A DNA stretch of 64,000 nucleotides from Flammula alnicola (lineage: Eukaryota > Basidiomycota > Agaricomycetes > Agaricales > Strophariaceae): NCBI GenBank assembly GCA_015499995.1, contig JADNRV010000017.1:1-64000 (forward strand), given 5' to 3'. Both the position numbers and the translations under genes were made by a program. Each line of letters begins with the position of its first letter. Position 1 is the stretch's first letter. Shown here piece by piece: positions 12,701-24,100 of this stretch. The notes beneath the pieces are model-generated. The model made no database searches, was not told where the DNA came from, and saw only the letters and a list, made by a program, of their open reading frames with translations.

Positions 12701-14080
12701 AAAGGACGTGCCAGGAATATACCAAGCTTGTGATGGGTTAACTTGCGCATGGTAGGTATGGTAATTGGTCGTAACTGGGTTCCATACAGTAGGATGCGAG
12801 CAGTCGAAACCCTGTGGATAGGAATCCAGTCTGGTTATAGGAAATCTTAGCACTTCGACCACCGATCCGAGATGCAATTTCTTACCCATATAGATCCACG
12901 GCTCCCTGCGAAAAGATGTAAACCATGTATTTAAAGTCAAAAGAAAGCAACCCACAGTCCCATTAATGAAATTCCTCCCTTGCCCAGGATCGTTGTACGT
13001 GAGTGGAACTACAATATCCGAGTTGTGGTACGCGTCCTCAAGTTCTACGAAATATTCTGCCTGGCTAATGGGATTTTGCGAGAATTCGTTATCTGTGCCA
13101 GTTTTAAATTTGCGTTCTATGTCAAAGCGAGTGTAAATAGCTTACCAACTTGGATTGCTATCATTCCCTTTCATTAGTAAGATTCTAAGTTCCAGAAGGA
13201 ACCCACGTACCAATGACTGGGCCACCAGAGCTGATTTGGTTGGGAGCAGTGACGTTGATGATGCCTTTGATATAATCTTGCCAAGCAGCTTTCCAGTCGG
13301 TAGCATTTGTTCGAAGCTGACCAGCAACTTCACTGGTAGCCCAATGAGCGATCCCTCCTGCAGTAGTTTCTGCATTAATGTACTGAAAATACGTTAGCGC
13401 ATGATCAAGGACGTTAACGAAGGTTACCAACAGGACCTTAAGGGAAGAACGTGAGATTTGTTCAGAAGTTGAAACGATGAGAATTACCAGGACGAAGAAC
13501 AATCCAAATTCCAGCAGCCTTCGCTGCGTCATAGAGAGGTTGCAGGGCGCGGAATCCACCGAAATCTACTACTCCGGGGGCTGGGTTAATCAAACCCATA
13601 TGTGTATAGACACTGACGGCGTTCAATCCAGCAGCTTTGACTTTTTCAAGAATGTCGGGCCAGAGAGACGGAACAGGGAGCCTGAATGTGTGGAACTCTC
13701 CTGAACTGAAAAATTTGTCTTCAGAGTTGCATCAATGAAATTTGAGATATAACGTACTATAAAAAGATGCGCTGGCCCTTCAAAATCAAACTGTAGTTAT
13801 CGAATTGCACGTCTGGAGTTCGAGCAAAAGTATTCAGCTGGTTGACGTTTTCATCCAAAGACGGAGTTTCCGCCGCCAGAGAGTGGGCCTTGCGGTCAGA
13901 AACGAATGATCGCGAGATCAGGCCATGAAGATGAGAGACACTAAGCGGCTCAAACGGGTATATCTGGGTGGTTGTTAGTACAAAGACAACCGACACCAGG
14001 CAAGCCAATGCATAGAACCACCCCGATTTTCGTTTTGGCTTGGGACGACTAAGCATAACTGGGGTATCGAAGCCCGTCAT
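9769..14080 (-). CDS. GH35 beta-galactosidase
   Basis: Glycoside hydrolase family 35 enzyme that removes terminal beta-galactose from plant cell-wall or storage polysaccharides. The start ATG at 14080 is followed by a basic stretch and one hydrophobic segment (WFYALACLVSVVFVLTTTQI), so it is probably a type II signal anchor or uncleaved signal. The catalytic barrel is spread over many small exons: KVKAAGLNAVSVYTHMGLIN (about 13595-13650), YINAETTAGGIAHW (about 13335-13375), then AIQV spliced to DNEFSQNPISQAEYFVELED, containing the acid/base Glu. YPQGFDCSHPTVWNPVT (about 12780-12830) and WYIPEFQGGSFDAWGP follow; the nucleophile Glu is in IPEFQ. C-terminal beta-domains include GWKFKDSLPEIQESFNDNSW (about 11160-11215), LKPYYGDGRILYGCDYG and a jelly-roll end at 9769. 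The intron splitting the nucleophile codon has a GC donor. The size and exon-rich layout fit fungal LacA-type enzymes. Confidence 0.87.
12658..12711 (-). other. GC-AG intron inside the catalytic nucleophile codon of GH35
   Basis: On the minus strand the exon TGGTATATTCCTG is followed by GCACGT and ends CTTCACAG, then AGTTCCAAGGAGGG. Joining G with AG restores GAG, the Glu in WYIPEFQGG. No GT donor nearby keeps the conserved frame, so a 54-bp GC-AG intron is the simplest reading. Confidence 0.7.
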
Positions 14081-15780
14081 CAGGGATTTCCAAGAGTTCG
14101 GGGTTGAATATCTCTGTTTTTCGAATATTTCCCCCTTCTTAAAGATGACGTGGAGTCCATTTCTCTGCTACGTTGCTTCATCTTCGTGTCAGAACTTGGA
14201 ACCCTGGGAGCCATTGACAATGTTGAATGGGTCTCATGACTTGCTTGCATGGCGAAGAAGGTGAAATTGGGTGGCAGCGAAGGACGAAAGTCAGGTCATA
14301 AGTAAGAAGAAGAGCACGACCGGAGTCGAGGCGGTCCGCTCATGGTCATCGTCTAGAAGACGTCAAACCGTGACCCACGAACATACGGGACATTATTCCC
14401 ATAAAAGGAACACATCGCCGAGGTCAGATTCATCATAGAGACGTCTCTCGAATGTTGAACGTTGAACGTTGAACGTTGAACGTTGAACAGTTGCAGCGAT
14501 CTACCAGTAACTTCGAGCCCAGCGACGACAAAAATTGATATGTCGAATTCTTACATGGAGTTTCCTCTTTACTTGTTGGATCTAGTACCTCGTCTCGCTT
14601 TCCTCTGCAGAAATCGGAAATAAGGTGCCCATGCCAGCTGCACCTATAGAGTCGACGATAATTTCGGTAAAAACCTCAAATCATGATTCTGAGAAGATCA
14701 CAATATTCCAAGGACGTATTACAGCTCTTCTCACTTTATGTATGTATCGCATCTTCACTTGATTTTCATGACATCAACCGGTCGACTAGTATTCATAGCT
14801 TCGGTCTTGATGGATGGTGGACATCGCAGGTACTGAGTACATAGGATAAGATATTTGGCGAGGCCGTAGGACCGCAAGCGCCATTTGTCTTGATGGAATC
14901 ACAGCTATGTAGCTTCTCGAATCTCGAGTTCAACGTATAAGGTACGAAGGGAAAGTTGCAAACCCACTCTGATGTAGAAGCGCTAGCGGCTTCTCGTGCT
15001 CAAACCTGACTGTATTTCCGGCTCATGGAAATTCTGATCCACCGCTGCCGCTCCGTATGCCTTACCTTACGGGATCACGCCTTCGACGAAGAGATCTGCA
15101 TAAGCATTCAAAATTTTCTATGTTGAGTTTCAGGTTCTCACTTCTTCTATTTCTGCAAATTTTCTAATAATATTTTTTTTCCATAGAAAATCAACTGCAA
15201 CGCTTTATATGAGCTTTGAGCAAATAGAGCCCAGGCAACCGCTCATGCGTTAATTTCTCTACGGCAATGTGACTTATAGTCCCGATGCTGAAGGTTATCG
15301 CGTTCTGATGACGCGCGTCTCCATTCCACAGCGGCGTTATCTCGTGGGCGCTGTGAAATAGCTTTCTTTCATTCTCACGAACGTCCTGAAAACCGAGATA
15401 GGTCAAGATCACGGTCCACATAGAAGGCCCGTCGCGGGACGCGCAGGCCGCTGTGCGATGATCGTTCGTGACGAAAGAAATCCGCGGACGCTCTACTGTA
15501 TCTGGCAACACATTTGTAGCGGTGTCGCAGATCTGCAAGTTCTGTCTCTATACCCTTCGATTGGAGCTCCAGTCGTCGCGTTGCGTTTACAAACCCCGTC
15601 TCAAATCCACTATTCGAAAGTAATATATTGAACAAATGCGAGGGTACGCACAGAGTGCCGACTTTCCAGATATCATACATGCAAACAATCTCTCCGAATC
15701 CAATGTGCACAAAAGTTATAATGAACCTACAAAACGGTAAACTTTCTGTAGAAAGTAAGAGTTTCAGCTATCGTCATTAT
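14081..15780. other. Intergenic region without a supported gene
   Basis: About 1.7 kb between the GH35 start and the next DUF6534 gene. Open frames of 111-115 codons at 15191-15710 (-) overlap each other in different frames and match nothing I recognise. The region holds the five-copy heptamer repeat at 14454-14488. Confidence 0.5.
14454..14488. repeat. Tandem heptamer (GTTGAAC) x5
   Basis: Five perfect head-to-tail copies of GTTGAAC, located about 375 bp upstream of the beta-galactosidase start codon. It is probably a microsatellite-like slippage repeat in the 5' region; a regulatory role cannot be read from the sequence. Confidence 0.9.
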
Positions 15781-17777
15781 TCAGAAAAAAGTCAGTGAAA
15801 TTACTGACCCATCGTAATTATGGAAGCTATTTTCAGGGGACTCTTGGCTGTAAGTCTGTTGTGCGAAGAAAGGCGGATCGACCTGCGTTGCCAATGCCAT
15901 GAAGCAGCGCTCCAGAAATGATGCTGAGAAGAACCTGCCTTATCCCATTGCTCGAGGTCTCTAGGCCCCATACTTGGCATTCGTGTGCCAAGGTGGAATA
16001 GGTTCGTATGGTTGGTGGTTTCCCCTTGATGGTCTGTTCCACGACCTTTAATGTTGCGCCGGGTGTTGAGGCTGTTATACAATCAGGTTAAGCATTCTAT
16101 CGTCTTTTCATCGCAGCCGAAGTCTTACGTAGCCATGAAAGAGATAGCATATACTGAGAACTATAGTCAGCTACACTATGCAATATAAGGGGGAGAGAAA
16201 GTTGGCTCACGTTTACTTAGAATGAAGTATGTAGCCACGAAATAAAGGTTATTCGATGGGGCAACATTGTACTTCAGATTTAGATCAGACTCTTTTCTAT
16301 CCTGAAATTCAGTTGACCTTACCAAGAGCAAAACGGTCACGCTGACAGTACTGTCGGTGACGTTGATTAATTGAAGAACAAAGGCCTGAAGATTCCGTTC
16401 ATACCTTGTCAGGACGCCCGTGTTGATGGCGTAGTTACAAAGACTGTTCACCAGGCTGTCCGACCTGCAAGTGAAAAAGAATGAGAAACATGGCGTTAAG
16501 AATATGTCGTAGATTTACGATCTCAGCCCAGTCCTCAGGCGATTCAGGAAAAAACAGAGCGCTCCGGCGGTGATAATATCGGTGCATACTCCCACTCCCA
16601 ATGATATGGTGCCAAGGGTCTATTGAGACATCTCTGAGAACGTGAAACTACTCTCTTGGTGGAAGACAGACCTGAAGTTGATGAACGGAAAAGATGCTCG
16701 GGAGCTTGAATCTAAAATGTATTTTAGTTAGCCGTCAGGCACGGTCATAAGAGCTACGCACGCTTGGACAGTGAATGCTGTATCAGGCGCAGGTTGATCA
16801 ATTGGTAGCTAGAAATCACAGAAATCACAGAACGCATACCGGACGCAAGACCTACGGAACACCGATAAGAATCAGAAAGAGACAGAGAATTTCGTTCGTG
16901 AGAGTGGTACACACCGAGTTGGCCTAATGCAAGGAGCAGCTGATAGGGCCGAATATTGAATGAGAAACGACAGCGAAAGAAAAGAATCACACTACTGACA
17001 ATGAGCCCCGTGACCCACAAATTACGATCACTGACTGCATTGCCATCAGCGGAGGTGCATGTGGGGAATGGGCGGAAAACGCACAACGCCAAACGCGGAA
17101 GCCGAGATATCTGTTTGTGCGGGGTAAAATTAATGGGGAAGAAATTTAAAGAGGGGGGAGGGGCGGGGGGGACTGACACTTTAACGATTGCACCGACAAT
17201 CGCCTGTTATATTGGTTAGACCTACATCAATTGGTTAGGATGGATAGAATACGTCACTTACTCCAACCGTGAGCTGCAGCTATCAACGAAGCTTCTGTCA
17301 AACTGGCGGGAACACGCGATGCAAATTGTGCACTCACAATGAGGGACCTGAAGACAACAATTATGAGCTCGTCCTCGCCCAAAGATCAAGCCAACGCACC
17401 AGGTCATATTTGCTTTGGCAAAGGTAATGGGGTTGAGATAATTGGTGATACCGTAATAATATACAAGGTGACCGATAAAACATTGGTCGACGGTCTCTAA
17501 CAGCCTAGTTATTTTAGTGGGCGCTTAGCACGACGCGCATATATTCGATGATTTTTGGTTCGCTCACAGAATTATGACAACCTGGGAGGAAAAACGTCAA
17601 TGGCAGATCATAGGTGCGCAGCGTGGTACTCACGAGAAATTTAAAGATCAACTTATCACCAGGATAATTCCGAAAGTAGGAGAAAATTTGAGCTAGGAGG
17701 ACTCCATAGACACTACACGCAATCGCGAAGCCTATGAACACTGCGCCGAGGGTGCGGTCGATGATGGACGAAGCCAT
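15781..17777 (-). CDS. DUF6534-type membrane protein
   Basis: Third DUF6534-family gene in the window. The start ATG at 17777 opens MASSIIDRTLGAVFIGFAIA, the first helix, then VYGVLLAQIFSYFRNYPGDK. The second exon cluster reads LLETVDQCFIGHLVYYYGIT (about 17440-17500). RNLWVTGLIV and LLLALGQLG follow (about 16910-17030). The hallmark segment GVGVCTDIITAGALCFFLNR (about 16550-16605) is spliced to SDSLVNSLCNYAINTGVLT (about 16405-16465). NNLYFVATYFILSK follows (about 16215-16260), and the tail starts SLNTRRNIKGRGTDHQGE (about 16020-16075). The last exon probably ends FFAQQTYSQESPENSFHNYD before a stop at 15781; its upstream splice site is ambiguous. All introns are short. Topology suggests seven helices with a cytosolic tail. 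No function is established for the family. Confidence 0.75.
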
Positions 17778-18394
17778 GGTCGCGACAGAGCCGCTGCGCT
17801 GGAGAAAGAAAGAGTGTGGTGGTTGTGGTAACGAAAGGGAACCTGAGACCCATGTGCTTTCACGATAATGATCTAGTGCTAGTTGGCGCTCGGATGCATT
17901 AGCCTTCCTTCGCGAGTGTTTCAACTGTCGCAAGGGCCAGTACGGTTAGACAGGGCTTCCACAAGAAAATGGAAGCCTCCATGGGGATAGAGACCACATC
18001 TAGCCTAATCTCTGTGATCAACCGGCGTTCCCGAGGGCACTCTTTGAAGGCAAAGTGAGGAACGCAACCGCATGTCAGTGGAACCAAATTCTCACCATCT
18101 CTTCACAAGGCACTAACCATCTTGCCAAATCTGGATCAACGGTGCCGTTACCGGCGCTGCGACACGGTGGTACAATGAGAATTTTGACAATCTCTCTTCT
18201 CAAGAGTTTCTCATATCCGCAGTAATGACTGGTAAGTAAGGTGCCGTAATTAAGTAATGGACAAGGATATATGGCTACGAAGGCACGAATCCCAGAAGCC
18301 AGCTGGTAGTCTATAAATGCTACATAAATTCCGTTTGCGACTGTCAGTGCGCGGGGATGCCGGGGTAAGTTTTGTGAGTGAAAGTAACAAGAGT
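17778..18394. other. Intergenic region between two DUF6534 genes
   Basis: This holds the 5' region of the gene starting at 17777 and the 3' end of the gene at 18395-20491. Minus-strand open frames here (for example 18075-18350) continue from the upstream gene's frame but carry no conserved motif. Confidence 0.4.
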
Positions 18395-20491
18395 TCATAC
18401 ATATACAAATTGCGATACAACGGTTGACAAAACAGCAGAATTCACGGCACATTTTGAGGTCAGGTTTGGAGCGACCGTGTCCCTGGAAACTTGGACTTGT
18501 CCTAGGATATCGGTTATTGCAGGTGCTCAGTGTGAAATACAAAACACTTACGACTGAAGCATCCTGTGCGTCGTATTCCATATCTCCCACAATGGAAACC
18601 TCTTGGTGGATGCCAATTTCCAAGCTCTATATCGTGATGCCAAATTTTGAGGTCGCGAATTCAACTCACAAAATGAATAGACTAACCTTTGTCTGGTTCG
18701 CTGAATACTCGAGATCACGCGGAGCTCGACCGTGGTTTGTAACCATAAAGAATGTATTTCGGGCGTCACTGGTCTTACTGGTAGTATTCCCCTCTGCGTC
18801 CGTTCCTCTGCCCCTTAGGACCTTTCTAGTGTTCAGTGTACACAGGAAAGAAATAGCGTAGACTGATCTCCGAGTCAGTGGGATCCTAAGGAAAGGGAAA
18901 AGAAGGGCGTACGCTTCGACAGCGTGAAATACGAAGCCATGAAGTCGAATGTTTCTGGGCGAGTGTTATACTAAAATAAGCATTAGTGCCTGCGTCAGAC
19001 AAGGAAGAGTGCTGCATTTAAAGATATTCACCAGTACTACTGTCAACAAACTCACGACTCTGTGATATCAATTTCGTAAGAAGCGGATGGTGACATATAG
19101 AATGAGTGAAGTACCCTGTTAAGGCGCCCGTATTGACGGCATAGATGGTCAGTGAGTTGATGAGGGTATCAGCCCTTGTTAGACATAAATGCGATGTTCG
19201 AACAGGGAAAGATTGGATAACAACTCACTTTCGATGTCCAGTACGCAATTTCCTCAAGAAATAACACAGGGCAGCAGCGATGGTCAAATCAGTGATAAGA
19301 CCTGCTCCTAGTGCAAGACTCGCGATGATCTAAAGCATATGAGTTTAGATCTCCAATTATGTGAAACGAAGAGACGTACTCGAAGTGTACGGACATCAAG
19401 TAGGACAATTTGGAAGCTAAAATGGGAAGAATTTAGGACCGGCGCAAGTTATCTTGTAGCATGGACTTACGCTCTGACACAGTAGACTGCAAATGTATCT
19501 AGGTAAGCAGTCGAGTGGGTTAGACGAAGCAATTCTCGTACCGATTGCGAGACCTTTGCATGGAATGAGTCGGCGAAAGGAGTTAAAGGTGAATAAGGTG
19601 GGTACTCACCGAATTGAGCAAGTATCAATAACACCTGTATGAAATCAATCAGATGCCTAATAGCAATAAAGGCAATATACTCACGATTAACCCCGTAATC
19701 CAAATATTCTTTTTGCTGACTGTCATTAAATGAGCGTCTGCAAAAGAGGAGAAATTTAGAACCCACATCGCCATACGCGCATCGCGAAACAACTAAGGCA
19801 GATTTATCAGCCCACGAGACATTATCAGGCAGAAAGAACGTACAATTTCACAACCGTGCCGACGAAATTCTGAATGCAAGTAAGATCCTGGAGTATTACT
19901 CTACTAGAGAAGGAAATCTCACCCCTAAGACTATTTGGACCTGAAGGCATCAAAGAAGTTAAAGCGCCTGTGAAGAAAAAGAGCAAGAGGGATTGGACTC
20001 ACGACTAGAGGCCTAATGATCGCACTCAGCCATTCTGCGAGCGATAACAGCTAGAAGTTAACTCACCAGACGATATGGCCCTTCTGCAGCACCAGCGGTT
20101 GATTATAATGTCTGTTGATGGCGAGGTCAGTGCATTTGTGAATACGGAGACAGAAAATGACGCACGCGACGGTATAGTAGTACATTGAGTACGCGATGAA
20201 GCTCTGATCCACCACCTCAAGGATCCTGGAAGTAACTGATAAATGACGAACGAAACCCTTGTAGCAAAGCCGTTCCCTACCACAGAAATGCAACCTGGAA
20301 ATCTTCTCAGACCAGCTGATCAAATGGATAGGGATAAGAAGTAGGCGCACCAGTAATTTATACGCAATCTTGTCCTGCGGGAATCGCTGGAAGAAAACGT
20401 AGACCTGTGTTGTGAACACGCCGAAAATGACGCAGGATACATAGAAGCCTATAGAGGCTGCTCCAAGCGTGTCGTCGATTGTTACCGCCAT
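18395..20491 (-). CDS. DUF6534-type membrane protein next to the transposon
   Basis: Fourth DUF6534-family gene. The ATG at 20491 opens MAVTIDDTLGAASIGFYVSC and VIFGVFTTQVYVFFQRFPQD. RILEVVDQSFIAYSMYYYTV follows (about 20170-20230), with NYNQPLVLQKGHIVW at the end of that loop. A later exon gives DAHLMTVSKKNIWITGLI (about 19690-19740) and VLLILAQFG. The hallmark helix SLALGAGLITDLTIAAALC lies at about 19265-19330, joined to DTLINSLTIYAVNTGALTG (about 19120-19180). The tail reads TLNTRKVLRGRGTDAEGNTT (about 18780-18840), EYSANQTK and then IGIHQEVSIVGDMEYDAQDA (about 18555-18615), with a final exon ending at 18395. The last exon is the least certain. The Mutator-like element sits 225 bp upstream of this start codon, so its promoter may be displaced or replaced. 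Confidence 0.75.
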
Positions 20492-20707
20492 TGACGACGA
20501 CGAGAGGGTGGGCAGATATTGGAAGGACTCCAGGAGGCGACGAGCGGCCGCCCAGTTATGTACACATGAAAAGAGCCCAAGAGATAAATCTCAGATCAGA
20601 ATGAGCGACTGCGTGGGTACGGAATGAAAAAAATTTCCAAAACGCGTCGCCGTTTACACCGAAAGACTTTTGCTTAAATGGGCGTCTTTAGATCCGCGTG
20701 GGCTTTG

Positions 20708-20716
20708 AGCCGAGAA
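20708..20716. repeat. Target-site duplication, left copy
   Basis: AGCCGAGAA lies directly before the left terminal inverted repeat and is repeated exactly at 26867-26875. Nine bases is the usual size for Mutator-like elements. Confidence 0.93.
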
Positions 20717-20756
20717 GGATAAAACTATTCAGAAACCCCCTTTCTGCCAGAAACCC
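20717..20756 (+). repeat. Left terminal inverted repeat of the MULE
   Basis: Forty bases identical to the reverse complement of 26827-26866. It is followed by further AGAAACCCC copies to about 20790, including a near-palindrome AGAAACCCCGGGTTTCT. Confidence 0.93.
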
Positions 20757-21163
20757 CGGGTTTCTGCCATTCTTGCCAGAAACCCCATATGTCGTTATTT
20801 ACATCCAAATGAGAGCATTTGTCTGCCGACTATGCCGAGGTGAGCTTGCCGTGTGATGCCGAACATGTGATGGAACCTTAGACAAGGCGTCTCTGGATCT
20901 GCCCTCTCTCGACCTCAATGTTGTCAACCACCACTATGTCTCTTTCTTCTACCCTCATGAGATTAGTGTAAATTCTTATGGTAAGCTTCAAGCTTCGTCA
21001 GGTCTATAGGAATCCATTCTAATTATCTCTTTCAGTACATAGATGTAATAACCAATTGAAGTTTACTTCCGCGTATCCGTCGTCCGAATGTTTTTGCCGT
21101 TGAAGTTTTCACTCGAAGAGGTCTTCTAAGTATTCTCCCCATCTCATCTGGCTGTTCTTCAAC

Positions 21164-24100
21164 ATGGACCAGCCATTTCGCTCTTATGCCTCTCCCCCGC
21201 CACACCTGGCCTTTTCAGCAGACTTTTTCCAAAGTCTTACTATCGCGCAAGCTGCTGAACACTCCTACCCAAGCATAGCTCCAATTGGATCAGTTTTATC
21301 GACATCTTTCTCTCAAAATATCCCTCTTTCAGCTGCTGCGACTGTCATTAGACCTGGTGAGGTCATCCCCAATTACAATGACTTGAACACAATCACATCC
21401 AATATTGAGGATGAATACCGGAAAGGTTTTCGGTCGGCTGAGGTGAAGTTTCGACATAAAGGCCTGGAATATTCTGTCGTATATCATTTCTCAAAGGTGC
21501 GCACCAGCATGGCCAGAGAATGTTATATATATCTTATATGCTTCTCTTAGCTTGAGCTCATTCGCCAATGTACTAACTATGAACCTGCGGTCAACGCCTA
21601 CCGACATCTCCTTGCCCATTTACACTCGGAACATTTCAACCTCGGTCCGGCCTTGACAACTTTTCAAGATTCACTGGTCACAGCAAGAATTCAAGGATTT
21701 TGTGTCTCGCATTTCCACCTCGACAAGCTGGGGTGTCTGTTGGGCGAATCCTGGCTCGAGGAAGATGTTTTCAATGTACTCCTTGAGTTGGCCTACTTTC
21801 GCAAGGCTTACCATACAGATGACGCTGTACAAGTCTCCGACATACTCCTTCTTCCAACTTCATTCCTGACTGATGCCCGCAGGGCCTACGAATCCATCCC
21901 TTCTGCTTATACTGAAGAAATATTGGCTGTTCGGGCACGCATTTCATCAACAAATGTACGTCTGGTGGCTATGGGCCGGGTCGATGAAGATCATTTCACT
22001 GCCTTCATCTATCGTCGTGGTTCTTCAATCATTGATTACGGTGATTCCATGCACAAGTCCCCTGCCCGCCATATCCTTCCAATCCTCCAGTGGGTCTTCT
22101 TGGACATCGCTCATCCTTCAATTACAGCTATCAAGCATGGTACCATCGCTAAGCAAAGCATTGGCCGCGGCGGAGGTAGCTGCGGAATTGCTGCTTACAA
22201 TTTCATTGAATTGGCCGCCAAAACACGCAAACGACTTCGTCCATGGAGTGGCTCAGAGGCACAACTTTTTCGTGATGCAGCTCTTGAAGATCTTATCCGC
22301 TTTCATTATCTCGCCACTCAATCCGACGGGACTTTCTCTGACTGGACTACCAAGGTTTTGGATGATGACATGACCTCTGGGGTTTCAGCTGACCTGTCTA
22401 TTGCGACCGGATATACTGATTTTAATATGTTCATTCCTTCGGTATGGCTACATTATTTCTTTTCACAAGGGATGCTAACAGGTAATCCACAGAATCGTCA
22501 CCCAATCACACGATTTGATAAGCTAGAATCAACACCTCTTCATCGTCAACTTGAATATGCCCCACGTACACAAGTTCCCTATGTTTCCGAGCTGGCCGCC
22601 TCTGTACCAACCCTCCTTCCAGCATTTGAACTCTCAGTGAAGTCCATTTCAGCCCCGCTTCCTCAGAAAGCCCCAGTATCAACCTTTATCTCCCCAACCC
22701 GCAAACCCGGCAAGCGACGTCACAGAAGTCTTGACAAGATTGACTTTACTATGATATCCCCGTCTACTCCAATTTCATTAGCGAAACAACCTGTGCCATT
22801 CAAAAAGATTGCACCTTGGCCGGACTCTCCTTCCGACATGATATTTGTCACCTCATCTCCAATTCCTATATCGACTGTCAAACCAATTCCTCATTCCTCC
22901 CATGTTATCGACCTCGTCACGCCAGAGCGCAAAATCAAGCGAATCTCTGTACCAATGGATATCAGTCCCAAGAAGCATAGCGATGATTCAGATAGTGATG
23001 TCATTCTGCTCACCATCAAACAGGAGAAGACTACCAAACCGGAACCTGCGGCAGATGTCTTCGCTCCTGAAAGGCCAAAACTATCAACCACAAAACCTGT
23101 AACCGCACCAGGAATCGTTAAGCAGGAGAAAGCCATCAAAACGGAGCCCATTATCGATCTGTGCTCACCCGAACAGCCAACCCGCCAATCTTTCAACCCA
23201 GTCAAGCATGAAAATGCATCTGAGCGATCCGTTGAGCCTTCTCCTGGTATCGTTCGTGTTGGCTCGATCTACAAAACACTTGACGATGCAAAGAATGCTA
23301 TATTTGCTCGTGAAGAAAGACTTGGCTACAATTGGAAAACAGCTCAGAGTGCGAAGGATGCTCACGGAAATCTCAAGAAGACCACATTCCGATGTAACCA
23401 CTACTCCATGCACAAACCAGCACACTCTGTCGATATTGACCCATCAGACCATCGCACCGGGAAGTCAATGAAGACGGACTGTATGGCGCATGTCAATGTC
23501 AATCGTGTGCGCGGGTCAAGTCACTTGTGGTCAATTACCTTGGTTGAATGGGACCATAACCATCCTCGCCCAATCCCTGAAGGTGCACCGATACGTCGAC
23601 CACCAACCAAGGAGCAGAAAGACGCTATTTCTCGCCTTGCCACAAGCTCGTCAAGTCGCTTCAGTCGAGGCCAGCTTGCAGATATCTTGAAGACGCAAAC
23701 GGGCAGCACCCTTGAGCCCCGTCAGATTGGGAATATCATGAACAAGGCGCGTCTTGAAGCTCGAGAAGAGGTTGGCCGACTGGGTGGGGATATTCACGCT
23801 ATCATTGCTAGCCTTGAGCAGAAGTCCCAGGAAAGACATGGATGGCGATATCACCTTAAGATGGACGATGAATCTGTTGTCACTGGAATCTGGTGGCAAT
23901 CGCCTCTGCAAAGTGAACTCTGTCGGCGATACAGTGATGTGTTGATCAATGATAACACTTACAATCGAAACCGGTCAGGCTATCCTCTCAATATCGGAAT
24001 CACAATCGACAGCCATGGCCATTCACGAAATATCTGGTATGCCTTCCATGCAATCGAGGATCGTGAACATCATGTATGGGTCCTTCGATGTCACCTCGAT

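Noticed and set aside
15905..15965. A third GC-AG intron (AAG|GCAGGT) in the DUF6534 gene at 15781-17777
   Set aside because: An alternative GT donor a few bases downstream gives a shorter but possible ending, and the tail is too poorly conserved to choose.
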